Origin: Romanomermis culicivorax
Taxonomy: Eukaryota; Nematoda; Enoplea; Mermithida; Mermithidae
Length of the DNA stretch: 64,000 nucleotides
Direction: 5' to 3'
Assembly: GCA_963922205.1 (NCBI GenBank)
Contig: CAWUHX010000009.1
Location: 620,001-684,000 of the forward strand
The notes beneath the pieces were generated by a model. It saw nothing but the letters and a program-made list of their open reading frames with translations. It did no database searches and was not told the origin of the DNA. This document shows, in pieces, positions 11,441 to 47,424 of the stretch; the stretch's first letter is position 1; the number at the start of each line of letters is the position of its first letter. The position numbers and the translations under genes were made by a program.

Positions 11441-12099
11441 AAAAAGATGCGATGTACTTGAAAAAATTAGTGATGTGCTCGCAAAGAAAGTCGAACATCG
11501 AAAAACTCTTAAACCTTGATTTTTTGCGGTACATCTTGAAAAAATGTTGTGCATCATGTGCTCGAAGGTAAAAATTTTTTCCAAATGGTAACAAAGCTTT
11601 TCAAGTGGCTCTTCTCGCACTCCGTAAATTTTGCCAAAAGCTCACTATAATTCTTGTTGCATGGCCATTACAGAACATCTGTTACTCAATTATTAGGTTC
11701 GCTCACAAACTTTACATCATTTATGACGTCAGAATTACGCTGTTTATCTATTGTATGTTGTACTTCGATTTTCGGGTACGAGTTCTCGGTCAACAAGGTG
11801 TGAAGGATCAAACTTTTATCTGTACAAAAACAATCATCATCGGTATAACGAAAACATATAACACCGGATTGTCAGTTTTTGTGATATAAAAACCTCAAAT
11901 GATAATATTTGGACGGAATTTGCTTGTTCTCGTTCTCGATGCACGTTATACAACTTCTCAACGTGGTGATTTTAGCAGGATGCAATAAAATACGACAAAG
12001 ATTATAAAAATCATGCCGACTTTTTGAAGAGAAAGTAAAATTTTCCCCAAGCAACTAGAAAATGTAAAATTTTTATACAAAATCAAAAATCGTCGATTT

Positions 12100-36249
<24,150 letters not shown>

Positions 36250-36291
36250 GTTTGAAAAATCTCCGTGAAAATCAGCAAATCGGTCCTGAAA
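36250..36291 (-). promoter_or_regulatory. FASN 5' leader with splice acceptor
   Basis: GTTGATTTCAG|GACC places an acceptor 36 nt upstream of the chosen ATG. No in-window donor for a 5' exon is evident. A short leader behind a strong acceptor is what a spliced-leader trans-splicing site would look like in a nematode; a cis-spliced upstream non-coding exon is the alternative. Confidence 0.5.
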
Positions 36292-36806
36292 TCAACGACA
36301 GCTAATTAGCACCTGACAATTAGTGAGTTCAAGAAGTTGAACGACGTGACAGTGGACTGACAACTTGTACATGTGCAGCAAAATTTGAATCGATGAAAAG
36401 ACTGCAGCAGCAGAGTTTCGCTTTTCGTGTTGTGCATATTATTGAAGATTCATCTATGCACTATGTGCCCAACAACTGGTCCTGAAGCAAAATGATTGCT
36501 GATATGATGATAAAACGCGTAAAAGACTATCTTTCACTGCATCATTGCCCCCATAGTCTATACAATAACGTATGGAACAAACTATGGGCGCGTGTTGAGT
36601 ATAGTACGGCCTCTTCTAGAATAGGCGGCACTGAAAAAAAACAAGACTGCAGCACAAGCTCAGAAAAAGTGACAAATTCTTCCTTTTTCACCAAAAAATT
36701 ATCAGGGAAAAGAAATGGAGGAGTAAACGTTCAGTTTACCGAAAACTAAACAGATACAATAATGGAGTGCAGAATTGTAGGGGGAAAAGAACCGCTTTTC
36801 GGAAAA

Positions 36807-37141
36807 CACGTGCTCGACTAGTCATGTGACTTGGGAAATGGTCTCTCGTTTTAAAGGAGTAGGAGCGACAGGACCAAAATAGATCCTGTATTTGGAATAG
36901 AGTGTAGGGGGACAAGCAGGCGCATAAAAACAACCTAATCTTTGGTATGTTCCAACAATGAAGAGCTAGGGGTGGCAAAATGGCGTACGTAGTAACGGGA
37001 AAAATCTCAACATTTTTTTTGCGAGCTAGAATGGGGACCCACGTGTGTTACAACATACCTATATGTCGGAAATAGTGGACGTCACCTGTTATATTCGTAC
37101 GGAGAATGATCGTCATGCAGAGTGCATGAAATGAGCACGTG
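36807..37141. promoter_or_regulatory. Three CACGTG E-boxes upstream of FASN
   Basis: Palindromic CACGTG sites lie at 36807, 37040 and 37136, within 0.9 kb of the FASN start. E-boxes of this type bind bHLH-zip factors (SREBP, USF, MLX/Max families) known to control lipogenic genes in animals. Binding here is an inference. Confidence 0.4.
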
Positions 37142-37189
37142 GAAAGCTAGTTAATTTTTTTCATGTTGATTCACCATGGCTCAATCAAA

Positions 37190-38120
37190 TGGGTGTATGC
37201 CGGGTTGGCGAAAGTGGGTTGGCGAAAGGACCGGGTTGTCGAAGAGACCGGGTTGGTGAAAGGACCGGGTTGTCGAATAATGTTATAAAAAGAAAGCAGA
37301 AAATCGTTTTTTAAAAGTGTACCGCCTTGTCGAATAACGCTTTAAATTAAGTGTACCGGGTTGTCGAAAAAAGCACTCGACATCCGGTACTCATGCAAAT
37401 TAGGTAAAGTCAGTTTGTAGGATAAAAATAGACATTATTTTGTTGCAATAGAAAATTTTTCACACAATGTTAAACGATTCTTAATGCTAAAACGTAGTTT
37501 TATGTTCAATATTATTATTATTATTATTAATATCATCATTGTTGATTGCAATTTGCAATAATGCAGGCTGATTACGGTGAAGCTGTTTTCATCAATTCCA
37601 TTCATAATAGCGCTGTGTTTCTTAAATGCCAAACCCGTACTTATCCAAATCATTATTTTTTGTTCGCAAAAAACAAAACTACTCGTTTATTGAATGGTGC
37701 AGAGCGGTGTTATTACAAATGTATTAGCTGTCGTAAACTTGGTGGTGTTTGTAGTAAAGTAAAAAATCATAAACAAACTTAGTTCGATTCTAAATCACTC
37801 AAGAATGTTGTCACTTGTCAGATGCTATGATTTTTCTATCACCGTTTTATTTAACGTAAATATGTTGTTGAGGAAACATGAGTTCTTTTTTTAGCCATCC
37901 TATACAGTGAAGACTGAAGATCAAACGTCATAGTCAAATAATGTATAATGTTCTAATGTGTTGTTCGACAACCCGGTACGCTTTTTTACTACCTGTTAAA
38001 CTCATTCGACAACTCGGAATTTTATAACATTATTCGACAACCCGGTCCTTTCGCCAACCCGGTCTCTTCGACAACCCGGTCCTTTCGCCAACCCGGCACT
38101 TTTGCCAACCCGGCATACAA
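37190..38120 (+). mobile_element. MULE-like element, CCGGGTTGTCGAA array termini, perfect 9-bp TSD
   Basis: A 931-bp element with an exact 9-bp duplication, TCAATCAAA, at 37181-37189 and 38121-38129. The left end has ~16-bp tandem units (CCGGGTTGGCGAAAGGA, CCGGGTTGTCGAAGAGA) at 37200-37280, with stray units to 37370. The right end has the inverted units (TTCGACAACCCGGTCC) at 37970-38110. Same design as the 6394-8590 MULE but with a different unit. No DDE domain is present, so it is non-autonomous. Confidence 0.82.
37561..37782 (+). CDS. Small FLYWCH-like zinc-binding ORF inside the MULE-like element
   Basis: 73 codons from the ATG at 37561 to a TAG. The peptide has FLKCQTRTYPNHYFLFAKN, then ERCYYKCISCRKLGGVC, giving five cysteines and aromatic/basic spacing reminiscent of the first part of a FLYWCH/MULE DNA-binding domain. 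The closing HxH seen in the 6.4-kb element is only partly evident (KNHKQT). It could be a truncated transposase exon that still marks or binds the termini, or simply decayed sequence. I cannot assign the function with confidence. Confidence 0.4.
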   Translation: MQADYGEAVFINSIHNSAVFLKCQTRTYPNHYFLFAKNKTTRLLNGAERCYYKCISCRKLGGVCSKVKNHKQT

Positions 38121-38525
38121 TCAATCAAATTGTAGATGAAAAAGGAAAAAATTTTTAACCGGGCTAGAAATAATTATAAACCGAATATTGCCGGATGGTC
38201 TTATTATTGCAAACCAAGTAATCAAATAATCAAACCAAATAATCATTATCAAGAGAAGGCTAGCCTCGTAATCAGCGACATCGATTTACCTAAAAAAATA
38301 TTCTAATTTAAACTCAAAATTTTTTTAATCGATTTTCGACCCATGTGGAGACGTGCTATTATAGTAACCGTCCAACCGAATCGAATGGGACAGAAACTTC
38401 TGTTCCTTTCGGTTAAGTTCCGTCAATTGCATTCGGTTCCGTTCCGTTCCGCCGGTAAAGACAAGCATGAATGGCCCTTTAATCTTGAAATCCAAACTTT
38501 ACATCCGATATTGTCAACCTGAACG

Positions 38526-39693
38526 GATAGGGTTCAAAAGCGCAACGGGCTCCAAAGCGCAGCAAAAGTTTCAAAAGCGCAGCACACGCAAAAAGTTCGA
38601 AAGCGCAGCAGTGCTGTCTGTACCCTAATGCTGAAAGGTTCAAAAGCGCAGCCAATGGTGGAAGAGTGTTTCAAAAGCGCTGCCAGTTATAAATTTTCAT
38701 ATGCCATGCGCCTCTTGTTATTGAATTTTCATTGACTTGACGAAGTAACAATGATACTATAATGGCTATACGGTTTTTAAATATCAAACAGAAATAAACG
38801 CAATCTCATTAACATATAATTCCGAAAAATAGAAAATTCCGAAAAGTAGAAAAAAATAGAAAAAGATTCCGAAAAATATAACATGCGAATTAAACTTAGA
38901 CTGCCTTTTCTATCTGGATTTCTGAAAACGCAGTCACTAAAATATTGAAAATAACACCGTAAAATGAATTTCGGCGAAGTGCACTATGCTTTAAATCATT
39001 TTTTAAAAGCGCGTCTGATTTCTTATGCAAATCCATTGTCCATTGTTTCAGTTCACCGTCTCTCCCCTTTCTTTTGCGTCTCATAATTCTCCATGTTTTT
39101 TTGAGCAAATACATACAATGATTTGGTTAAAATTTTGTTGACATTCTATACAAAAACAATGTTTTTTTAGCCTGTAAAAAAGTAATGAAAAGATATCATT
39201 CAAAAAAGACGGCCCGTGGCATCTCTCACGGGTCATTTAGATATGCCTCTTGCAACGGAACGGAACGCGACGAAACGTAACCGAACGAAAGGGAAATCGT
39301 CATTTCATTCAATTCAGTTGGAAGTTACCGTCGATCGTCGCAGTTATCCTTTCCGACCGAAAGTGGTTTTTTAGGCTGAACATTTCAATCTATTTACGAT
39401 CCGTTCTTTTCCGTTTTCCGTCGGAAAAAGTAAGTATGAATGGCCCTTTATAGTTCAGTATAGAGAAGTACAAAAATCAGAATTCATAAGCATCTACATA
39501 TGATTAATGAGATCAATAAGTCTGTAAGTGGCCCTGTTTCATGAACTAAAGTTCCTTAACGAACAGAAGACACAAGAGGCTTATTATACACTTGCTGCGC
39601 TTTTGAAACTTTTTCTTGCGCTTTGGAAACTTTTTGCTGCTCTTTTGAAACAGGCTGCGCTTTCGAACCGTCTGTGCTTTTGAATCCCAACTA
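38526..39693. mobile_element. Tandem-array-terminus element, TTCAAAAGCGCAGC unit (A)
   Basis: The left array (38530-38690) repeats TTCAAAAGCGCAGC with variable spacers. The right array (39588-39690) has inverted units (GCTGCGCTTTTGAAAC). The interior has no recognised gene. Short sequences ending GAATGGCCCTTTA near 38480 and 39452 look like two copies of another repeat. No clean target duplication was found. Confidence 0.65.
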
Positions 39694-40545
39694 TGGATTA
39701 GGGGTCAAAAGCGCAGTCAGTTCAAAAGCGCAGTTGCTTCAAAAGCACAGTCAATCGTTTCAATAGCGCAGGAGCATCAAAAGCGTAGCCAAAAGTTTCA
39801 AAAGCGCAGTTAGTTATTTCAAAAGCGCAGTCAAATGTTTCGTTAGCATAAACGTTGCTTCGGAACTTGCTAATTGCAGATATAATGCTTAATTTTGCTT
39901 TTCAGCGGCATGTGTATGTATAATCTGCAGCTTTATAGTTCTGTCATCAAAGTCGATTTTAAATTGGTAAAGTTGATTCGAATTTAAAAGATTTGCATAC
40001 GAAAGAATCTTGGTTTTCAGAGGATGATTTAACACGTAGCTCGCTTCTCCGAAATTCACTGGAATGGTACAATTCGGAGCGAATTGACAAGAACGATTTT
40101 ACAAACGATGGAACAACAATCGAAAACGCTTTTGTGAACTTAGCACCATGTACAAGTTCCCTACTTTTGGAAGCACTCAAAAAGAGGCCAAAAAACGACG
40201 CTTTTTCTTAATGAGATGCATTTTTTAAGTATTATTGTCGTGTAGCATGCCCACTCAGTTTTCGAAAAATTTATATGTATTTTTAAGTGAAATTTTGTCT
40301 GTAGCTAACTGGTGCCTGCGCTTTTGATCCTCTAAACTACTGTGGAGTAGTTTATCACTGACTGCGCTTTTGAACCCATTTGCATTGACTACGCTTTTGA
40401 ACATCTGGCTGCGCTTTTGAACCGACTTGACCCTTTAAACTATTGTGGAATAGTTTATCACTGACTGCGCTTTTGAACCCATTTGCATTGACTGCGCTTT
40501 TGAACATTTGGCTGCACTTCTGAACCGACTGCGCTGATGATTCCT
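39694..40545. mobile_element. Tandem-array-terminus element, TTCAAAAGCGCAGT unit (B)
   Basis: The left array (39700-39835) and inverted right array (40316-40535) use the same unit family as the adjacent element A. The right array also holds a duplicated ~115-bp block (ACTACTGTGGAGTAGTTTATC and ACTATTGTGGAATAGTTTATC). The open frame at 39993-40211 (73 codons) matches nothing I recognise. The two elements abut, suggesting tandem or nested insertion. Confidence 0.6.
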
Positions 40546-40708
40546 ACCCCGTGGACTATGTCACTCAGACGTTTCTTTGCCAATTGGCGTTATACTGAAA
40601 TCCACATGTGTTCCAAGCATTTGGAAATTAACCTATACCTGATGCGGTTTCCAAAGTGACGATTTTATGGACTGAGAAAGATTTTCATGCATATTACTGT
40701 AGCAATTA

Positions 40709-40925
40709 AAGCCTGTTTTCCTTGAAAATCTAAATAATGAAAGTGAACAGCAAGTAGTATTTCATGTTTTCAGGATTTTCTGACAAACAATATGTCATAT
40801 AGGACTGAACATTTGTGGGTATACTGAACCTTTAACAATTTTTCGAGTGAAAAATCTTTTGGCAAGAGATTTATATAAACGATTTTGACGACAGTACTGA
40901 TTTTTATCACTTTTTAATTATACTT
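40709..40925. repeat. 245-bp dispersed MITE-like repeat, copy 3
   Basis: An inverted relative of 311-556: GCCTGTTTTCCTTGAAAATC at the left, CAAGTAGTATTTCATG, and ATTTTGACGACAGTACTGAT before the right end, which is truncated. Confidence 0.55.
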
Positions 40926-41275
40926 AATATTCGTGTTGTGAAAAACTTCATACTGTAGAAAAACGCGGAATTTTCCCTTATGACAAAGGGTAAGCGAAAA
41001 TCGCAGGGGAAACATTATGCTTATCTACTTTTAATTTGGACAGGGGGTCGACATCTGTGGGCAACACGATAAATTTTGACTCCATTACCGCTAGCCGTTC
41101 GTTACCGCGTGCGATAGACCCGTTATCGCTTGGGACTCATAACCGCGGCAGATACACCGCTACCAAAAAAACTATAGTTCATCTTAGAAATCAAGAAAGA
41201 AAAAAATCAAAAAAAGATTGAGGTCCGTGCCTGCTGGATGATTTTTTCACTCGTGTCTAGTGCGACTAAAAATAG

Positions 41276-41766
41276 GGTACCGTCCCAACACCGCCACCGT
41301 CCCAACACCGCCACCGTCCCAACTCCGCCACCGTCCCAACTCCGCCACTTTCGTGTCCCAACACCGCCACCGTCCCAACGCCGCCACCGTCCCAACGCCG
41401 CCACCGTCCCAACTCCGCCACCTTCTTGTCCCAACTTTCGCAATCTTTCAAAAAGTTTATTTTTTGTAACACAAATGTGCTTATCAGATCTATGAATGAA
41501 CAATATTCTAAGATATAAGTGATAATTTTAGTCATCCATGATTTGATTACACAAATTCGAATCAATTGACAACAAGAAATGAAAACAGACACGTATATTT
41601 GTATTTTAATGTGCAAAGCACACAGTTATTTTGGTAATATGCTAATGAAGTAAATTCCGGTCTCACGCTCGTTGTTCTATTTTTGGTTATTTCGGTAAAA
41701 TCGTTTGTGTGATGGCGGTGTTGGTATGGTGGCGGTGTTGGGACGGTGGCGGAGTTGGGGCACGAT
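41276..41766. mobile_element. Tandem-array-terminus element, CCGTCCCAACACCGCCA unit
   Basis: The left array (41280-41442) holds about nine units of 17 bp (GTCCCAACACCGCCACC and variants). The right array (41713-41761) holds about three inverted units. The flanks TAAAAATAG (41267-41275) and CAAAAATAG (41767-41775) match at eight of nine positions, consistent with a slightly aged 9-bp duplication. There is no coding interior, so it is a short non-autonomous element. Confidence 0.7.
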
Positions 41767-41799
41767 CAAAAATAGTTTGATCAAGTATGAAACATTAGT

Positions 41800-44015
41800 G
41801 CCACACAGAGCTACAACAATACGAAAAACTGAATGTATAATTAGGTACGAATAGAAAGTACAATCATTTATCGAACATTGACGCATTCGATATCGGCCGT
41901 ATTGAACCTGACGCATATCCAGTATCTGATACATGAAATACATTAGATAGAGGAAGAGGAGGAGTAGTTGCTTTATATATACGAACTTTCTTCGTATCTT
42001 CACGGTCGATAACCATAATCAGGGAATCCGCGATCGAATATTGACATGTCGCGGGAATGGAAATGAAATATTATAGTTAATAGACCGTCGTGAAACTTTA
42101 CAATCAGTGATGTTGAATTCGACATGCAGAATTTTCCGTTTTTTAAAAATTTTCTCACTTTCAGAATTTTTTGCTCAATATGGTGTTTTAATAGTCCACT
42201 TTCAAAAAATTTGTTCGTAGTAACAATGAACATACAAATGCCGCATATTATTTGCTAATTTCACTTTTCATTGTCGCTTCCCTCTGCTAATTTTTTACAC
42301 AGTATATGAGCATGCTAAAAATAAAATGTACCACTAACATGCGGTAATGAACCTGGTAGCGATTATGTGCCTGTTGCAATAACAGCCTTAACGGCTGATC
42401 ATGAAACTTCAGTTTGATTTACTTCTATGGTTGATCCAGTCTGGCTTGTTATTTCCACATGTTTTTCTTCAACCACAACTTCGTCGTGCAGCGACGAAGT
42501 CTTTCTTCACACGTGTGCATTTATCAATCTATTTTCAGGTCCACGTTCGTTTTATCAACTTTCTTTCGTATACCGAAAATAAAACTTTTCGTTTTCCCTA
42601 GAAAACGCCGGCACGACGACCTTCTATCATTATTTCCATGATGATACAAATATCGGAGCACACGTGGATTCTAAATTTTTTTCGTGTTGTGAATACGACG
42701 CTTAAATCGTGTTGCCGCACACGTGCTTAGGTTGATGGAATTTATATTTTTGGAAACTTTTCTTATCTACGGTCTTCCCCTGGTCACGTCTTTCCGGAAA
42801 ATTTGCGCCAAAGGCAGTTGGAAGTTAAATCATATTTTATGGACGTTTTTCACATTTTCCATATGTATTTCCGCAATGAGGATTTTTCCTTATCAAATTC
42901 CCATGGATCAGCCTCAAGTCAGAACTCCAACAGACGTTTCCAGTTTTTTTACGTGTGAATGGCAAAGGTACGAGGAACGATTATTTTCCCTTCGACTGCT
43001 TACTGTGTCTTTTATACTTTCTTTTTTGTCGTCGTAGTTGCGGCGGTGATAACAGTAAAAAATAGAAGAGTTTACTTTCTAGAAATACATATGCTTATAA
43101 ATTTGTTCTATTCTTCTTTAAAAAAATGTATCGATTTTGCCTAACCGGTTGATATCTTTTCTAAATATTCCTCCACCACCCAATCAAGATACTCGTCTTT
43201 TTCCTCGCAGCGTTCCAAGCGAGGTGACGTCACAATGAGCGAAAAGTGCTGAGGAATACCTAGAAATCTTCATCGACTCAGTGGAAACGAGGGTTTTGCG
43301 GTAAACTGAGTCCGCTTATAAATTCATGTTGAGAACCATCTGTGTGCAGCTTGCAGAAAATAAGCATAGTCTTATTCTTTTAAGTGTTCGTTCAAAGTTT
43401 TCATGATGATCTTATAAGCTTGTGGTTTCTGATGGGGTTGATCTTGACCCTTCAATTACAGGACGGCAGAATTTTGATTGTAGTCAAATTCGGAGAAATT
43501 TGTCCTAGAATTACCTATATGAATAGTTCTCACGACGCTCCTTAGTGCCAACTTCTGTGTGTTTGTTTTAGACTCGTTTTCTGCTTCCTTGAAAAATGGT
43601 GTGCGCAATGATCCAAACAAGAAAATGCACTCTCTGGTGTAATTTTGGGCTGATCAAACAATGTTGTGAAGAGGGCGTCATTCCCCGTAGTCTATTCATT
43701 TTCAAATGAGCCTTGGAAAGCAAAATAATCCGTAGAAATCCGTGAGCAGACAATAAATCTACATGGTGGGCCGAAATCTTTTTCTCACTTTTTTCGCTTA
43801 ACTGCTACAGTCAACCCTAGAAAAGACGTGTCCGAATACGCGGGTTGTTAATTGTTTGCGTCAACACATTTCTGCGCACCGAGGCTCATTTGGAAAAATT
43901 TGACTTTAGGAGGAGAATTTCACGATGCAAAAGAAGGGTTCAGTCGTATATTAAAGTCGTAGACGTGATGTTCATTTTCCAAGTCGCTCACATTTAGGGC
44001 TCCTGGGTCTGCTTG
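41800..44015. other. Intergenic, no gene recognised; E-box cluster
   Basis: No supported exon. CACGTG occurs at 42510, 42661 and 42720, within 216 bp. A perfect TGACGTCA (cAMP-response-element type) occurs near 43224. The open frame at 42723-43037 is hydrophobic but has no recognisable domain or splice context. Confidence 0.4.
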
Positions 44016-44027
44016 ACCCAAACCAGG

Positions 44028-45830
44028 GATTGTGTCCTTATTCCCCGAACGTCCTCTTTCCCCGAACGTCCCTATTCCCCGAAAGTCCCTATTCCCCGAA
44101 GATCCCGAATAATGAATAAAATTCCCTTTTCCCCCAACAATGCATTAGTACCTATTCCCCGAACGTCCCGATTCCCCGAATAGGACGGATCCACTTTTTT
44201 TGACTAAATCGAATCCGGATCTTAAAAAATTGTTTCGTCAAATCATGATCCAGATCTAGATGGCTGCAGTCGTCGGATCTGTATCAAGATCCTGAACAGC
44301 AGATCTGACCAGATCTCGATCATGTACAGGGAGCCAAAAAAAGGCGACCGGTGCTGACTTTCATAACTTTTGAACGGATGGAGCTTTTATAATGCGGATT
44401 ACTGCATTAGAATGCCCTGCTTGTCTTCGTTACAAGGGCCAAATTTTATACCCTTAGCATTTATGATTACTGTACAAACAGAAATTCAGTAAAAGTGGTC
44501 ATTTTTCGAAAAGTAAAAGTTGTGAAATAAAGTAGAAGTTGTGCAATCAAGGTAAAAGTTGTGAAATCAAAATAATAGTTGCGAAATCAAAGTAAAAGTT
44601 GTCTTATTGTGAAAAAAAGTTTTGTAAAGCTGTTTACACACAATAATACTTTAAAAATCACCCAGATTTGTAAGTTGCATGTTATCTAAAATATGTAACG
44701 ACCAGATTTGTGTGAGGTACTTTACTTTTAACCCAATGGACATTACGGCGGGAACAGCTATAACGGAACGGGGCGCGGCCTACGGTTACAATAAAACAAT
44801 GGATGATTGACGGTCGCTTGAACGTCGACAATACACGATTCAGATGGCGCGTTTGCTTGCAAATAAAATATACCACAGGGTTTAATTGCTTTCGAAGACG
44901 GTTGCTTGCAAATAAAGTGAACGGCCGCGGATCAAAGACAAAACGATTACAACAATCTAACAACTAACTAAATCACGCTTTGCTTCTTCTTTTATACGAC
45001 GTTTTTGGCCACTCCCTGGGCGTCGCGGGAGGTCGAGCTTCTGTCCATCTTCTTCCCCCAATCGTCACTTCCTGCTATGCTTTTTATGCTTTCTTAGTTA
45101 CGCCTTCCAAATGTTTTCCTGGTACTGTATGCTTTTCGTGCTTCGCTTGCTTTCTACGGTGGGCTTGGCCACACCTCTGTGCTTCTGGGCATGCTTCCTG
45201 TATCGGTTTCTCTGTATACACATGTTTTGTGGGGCTGCCGCTACCGTTACACTTGAGAGTACTGTCTGGCGGGGCTTGTACGTATTTTACTGTGTGCAGG
45301 TGTTGTTTATGATTTTTACGGGGGATTACGGTAGGTGTGGAATGTGTAGTTTAGTGTAGGTTCTAGGGGACCAGCTGCCCTTTGTGCAAATTAATTGGGG
45401 CATCTTAATTGGGCTACCGGGGTGTGAACGGATCAAAATAAAGTACTTCACGTAATTTTATAGGGATGTTTGGGTGTGAATCCCAGACACCCTTGAGACG
45501 ATAGAATACGAAAATGAATAATATTTAATAAATGTTTATCACATACAGTATGCTATATATTTACAGTACTGCTTTAGCAGGTATGTTACAAATCAGCAAC
45601 ATTTAATTTTAATTTTTTATACCTAGAATTTACAATGTTTTCTATGGAAAAATTTTCAGTTTACATAGTGCAATCTAAAAATAGCCTTCTTTTGTTTTCG
45701 CGGAAACGGAATTCGACACTTTCGGGGAATAGGGACATTCGGGGAAAAGGGAAAATCAGTGTTTGATTTATAGCGTTCTACAGGGAAACGGGACTTTTGG
45801 GGAGAAGGGACTTTCGGGGAACGGCGATAC
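44028..45830. mobile_element. Tandem-array-terminus element, TTCCCCGAACGTCCC unit
   Basis: The left array (44038-44190) has units such as TTCCCCGAACGTCCCTA. The right array (45705-45822) has inverted units (ACTTTCGGGGAATAGGG). It is bordered by a 12-nt direct repeat with one mismatch, ACCCAAACCAGG at 44016 and ACCCAAATCAGG at 45831. A ~20-bp tandem repeat (GTAAAAGTTGTGAAATCAAA) lies at 44510-44605. An LTR is nested inside at 44694-45590. Confidence 0.65.
44694..45590 (+). mobile_element. Solo LTR of a retrotransposon, plus orientation
   Basis: 897 bp beginning TGTAACGACCAG and ending GTATGTTACA, the TG...CA ends of an LTR. An 891-bp homologue lies inverted at 47602-48492 and ends at the same bases, so the repeat limits are well defined. 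No internal gag-pol sequence adjoins. Flanks AATA and AATC are only partly matching. Frames inside it are not genes. Confidence 0.75.
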
Positions 45831-45901
45831 ACCCAAATCAGGAGTGTTCACTTGCAATAAACATTGATATAGTAGTTTATTTTCTATTAGTTCAGGAGTA
45901 C

Positions 45902-46150
45902 TATAGTTTGTTTTTTATACAAAGCTTCTAAATTCAAAAATGACAAAAATCATTACTGTTGTCAAAATTTGTTTGCACACAGTTTCTACCTTTAGATTTT
46001 TCATTCAAAAATTGTCAAACGTCAGTTGATAAGATCTAAAAATTTTGAGTCTTATGCGAATCATGGTTTAGCCAGAAATCGTGGCAACATGAAACAGTAC
46101 TTGCTGTCCACCTTTATGATTCATGAGCGTTTCAACAAAAACAGACTATA
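45902..46150. repeat. 245-bp dispersed MITE-like repeat, copy 4
   Basis: It starts TATAGTTTGTTTTTTATAC and ends AAACAGACTATA, with the GCTTCTAAAT and ATCATTACTGTTGTCAAAAT blocks of the family. It directly abuts the Harbinger element on its right. Confidence 0.6.
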
Positions 46151-46996
46151 AGGCCCGTATTCACAATGACGTGTTAGTGGTGTGTTAGGCTGACACGGTG
46201 TTAAATTTTGGCCAACACAGTGGTAACACGGTGCTAAGTTTTATCCCTGTATGCACGATCGCGTGTTAGGGTCGAAAAATGGAAAAGTTAACACGGCGTT
46301 CTAAACCTGCCCCCCTACCAGTTTCAGCGGCCTGTTAGCAGTAGTCTGTTTGTTAATTTTTTCAATTGTCATGGATATTATTGACCTATTGGATCATCTT
46401 GATGAAAGTGAAGAAATAGTACATCCTATTCATCACTTTCGGGATAGGGCCAATCCATTTGAGGGCTACGATGACGTTACCTTTAAATCAAGATACAAAT
46501 TGTCAAAAAATGGTTCCCGAGACTTGATTACGCTTCTCCAGGATCAATTAGAAACTTCTGGTCAAAATCATGCAATTCCTCCAGCACTTCAGATTAATAC
46601 AAAATCATAAGTTTTATTCTTGAAAATTAACTGCTTATCAAATGACTGTTCAAACTCAAACATTACCTACTGAAAAATGCTGGCATTGTTGAAAAACCTT
46701 GTTGACATTGACCACAATGTTATTTTTTTCCTGTTATATCCTTTTAAATTTTAAAAAACATGCTTGAGCTTATTCTGCCACCCTGTTACAAAAGTAACAC
46801 GGTGATAACGAAAGTAACATGGTGATAACGAAAGTAACTCGGTGGTAACACGGTGTTGGCTAACACGGACTTAACACGCTATTGTGAATACCAGGTGATA
46901 CTTGACACGGTGTTAGCTCGATCGTCGTGTTTAGCCAACGCACTGTTGAGTCCTAATACCGTGTTGGCTTAACACGCGATTATAAATATGGGCCTT
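46150..46996 (+). mobile_element. PIF/Harbinger element, internally deleted
   Basis: The termini AAGGCCCGTATTCACAATGA and inverted AAGGCCCATATTTATAATCG carry repeated TAACACGGTGTTAG-type subterminal motifs on both sides. Flanking TAA and TTA fit the TWA target preference but are not identical. It contains a fragment of a Harbinger nuclease. Confidence 0.7.
46371..46610 (+). pseudogene. Harbinger (HARBI1-like) transposase, N-terminal fragment
   Basis: 79 codons starting MDIIDLLDHL, then RANPFEGYDDVTFKSRYKLS and NHAIPPALQ, the typical N-terminal region of PIF/Harbinger nucleases. The frame ends at TAA right after this block, and no DDE nuclease region follows within the element. It is a remnant of an internally deleted copy, not a host gene. 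Confidence 0.7.
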
Positions 46997-47424
46997 AATG
47001 TCACGACATTTTTGGAAAAGCATCTATGTTGCAACATGTAAGTCAGGTGAAATGTCGCTGTGTGAACCGGGCATTAGGAGTGAAAAAGTGACACCTAGAA
47101 CTCTGCACACAAAATTTTATTTACTCCTGAACTCCTCGGTTGCACAAGCCACTTCTGCAAGCCACTTCTTTCTATGAAGAGGAAAATTACCACTTTAGGA
47201 ATCGGATTTCCCACTTAAAGAGTTCAGGAATAGAAACTGGGGCAATCAGATGCTGGGACTCCTTTACACTTAGAATAGAAAATCCTCCACAATTCTTTTG
47301 GTAGCCACTCCTGAAGTAATGAACTCCCAGCAAGGCGTCTAATGGTTATCGCACATTGGATAGCAGAGGACTGAACAGAAAAACATCGCCCTTTGCAACT
47401 GCAGGAGTGTAAATCAGAAAAATC

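Noticed and set aside
8600..12099. Possible thioesterase exons downstream of the FASN stop
   Set aside because: No GxSxG motif, no codon-like GC rise and no paired splice signals were seen on the minus strand; the interval is minisatellite and inverted repeats.
41276..41445. CRISPR-like array of short repeats
   Set aside because: Units are contiguous with no unique spacers, the genome is animal, and an inverted partner array plus TSD identify a transposon terminus.
45111..45359. Secreted-protein-like ORF with a homologous ORF at 47867-48073
   Set aside because: Both lie inside the two solo LTR copies, so the similarity reflects the repeat.
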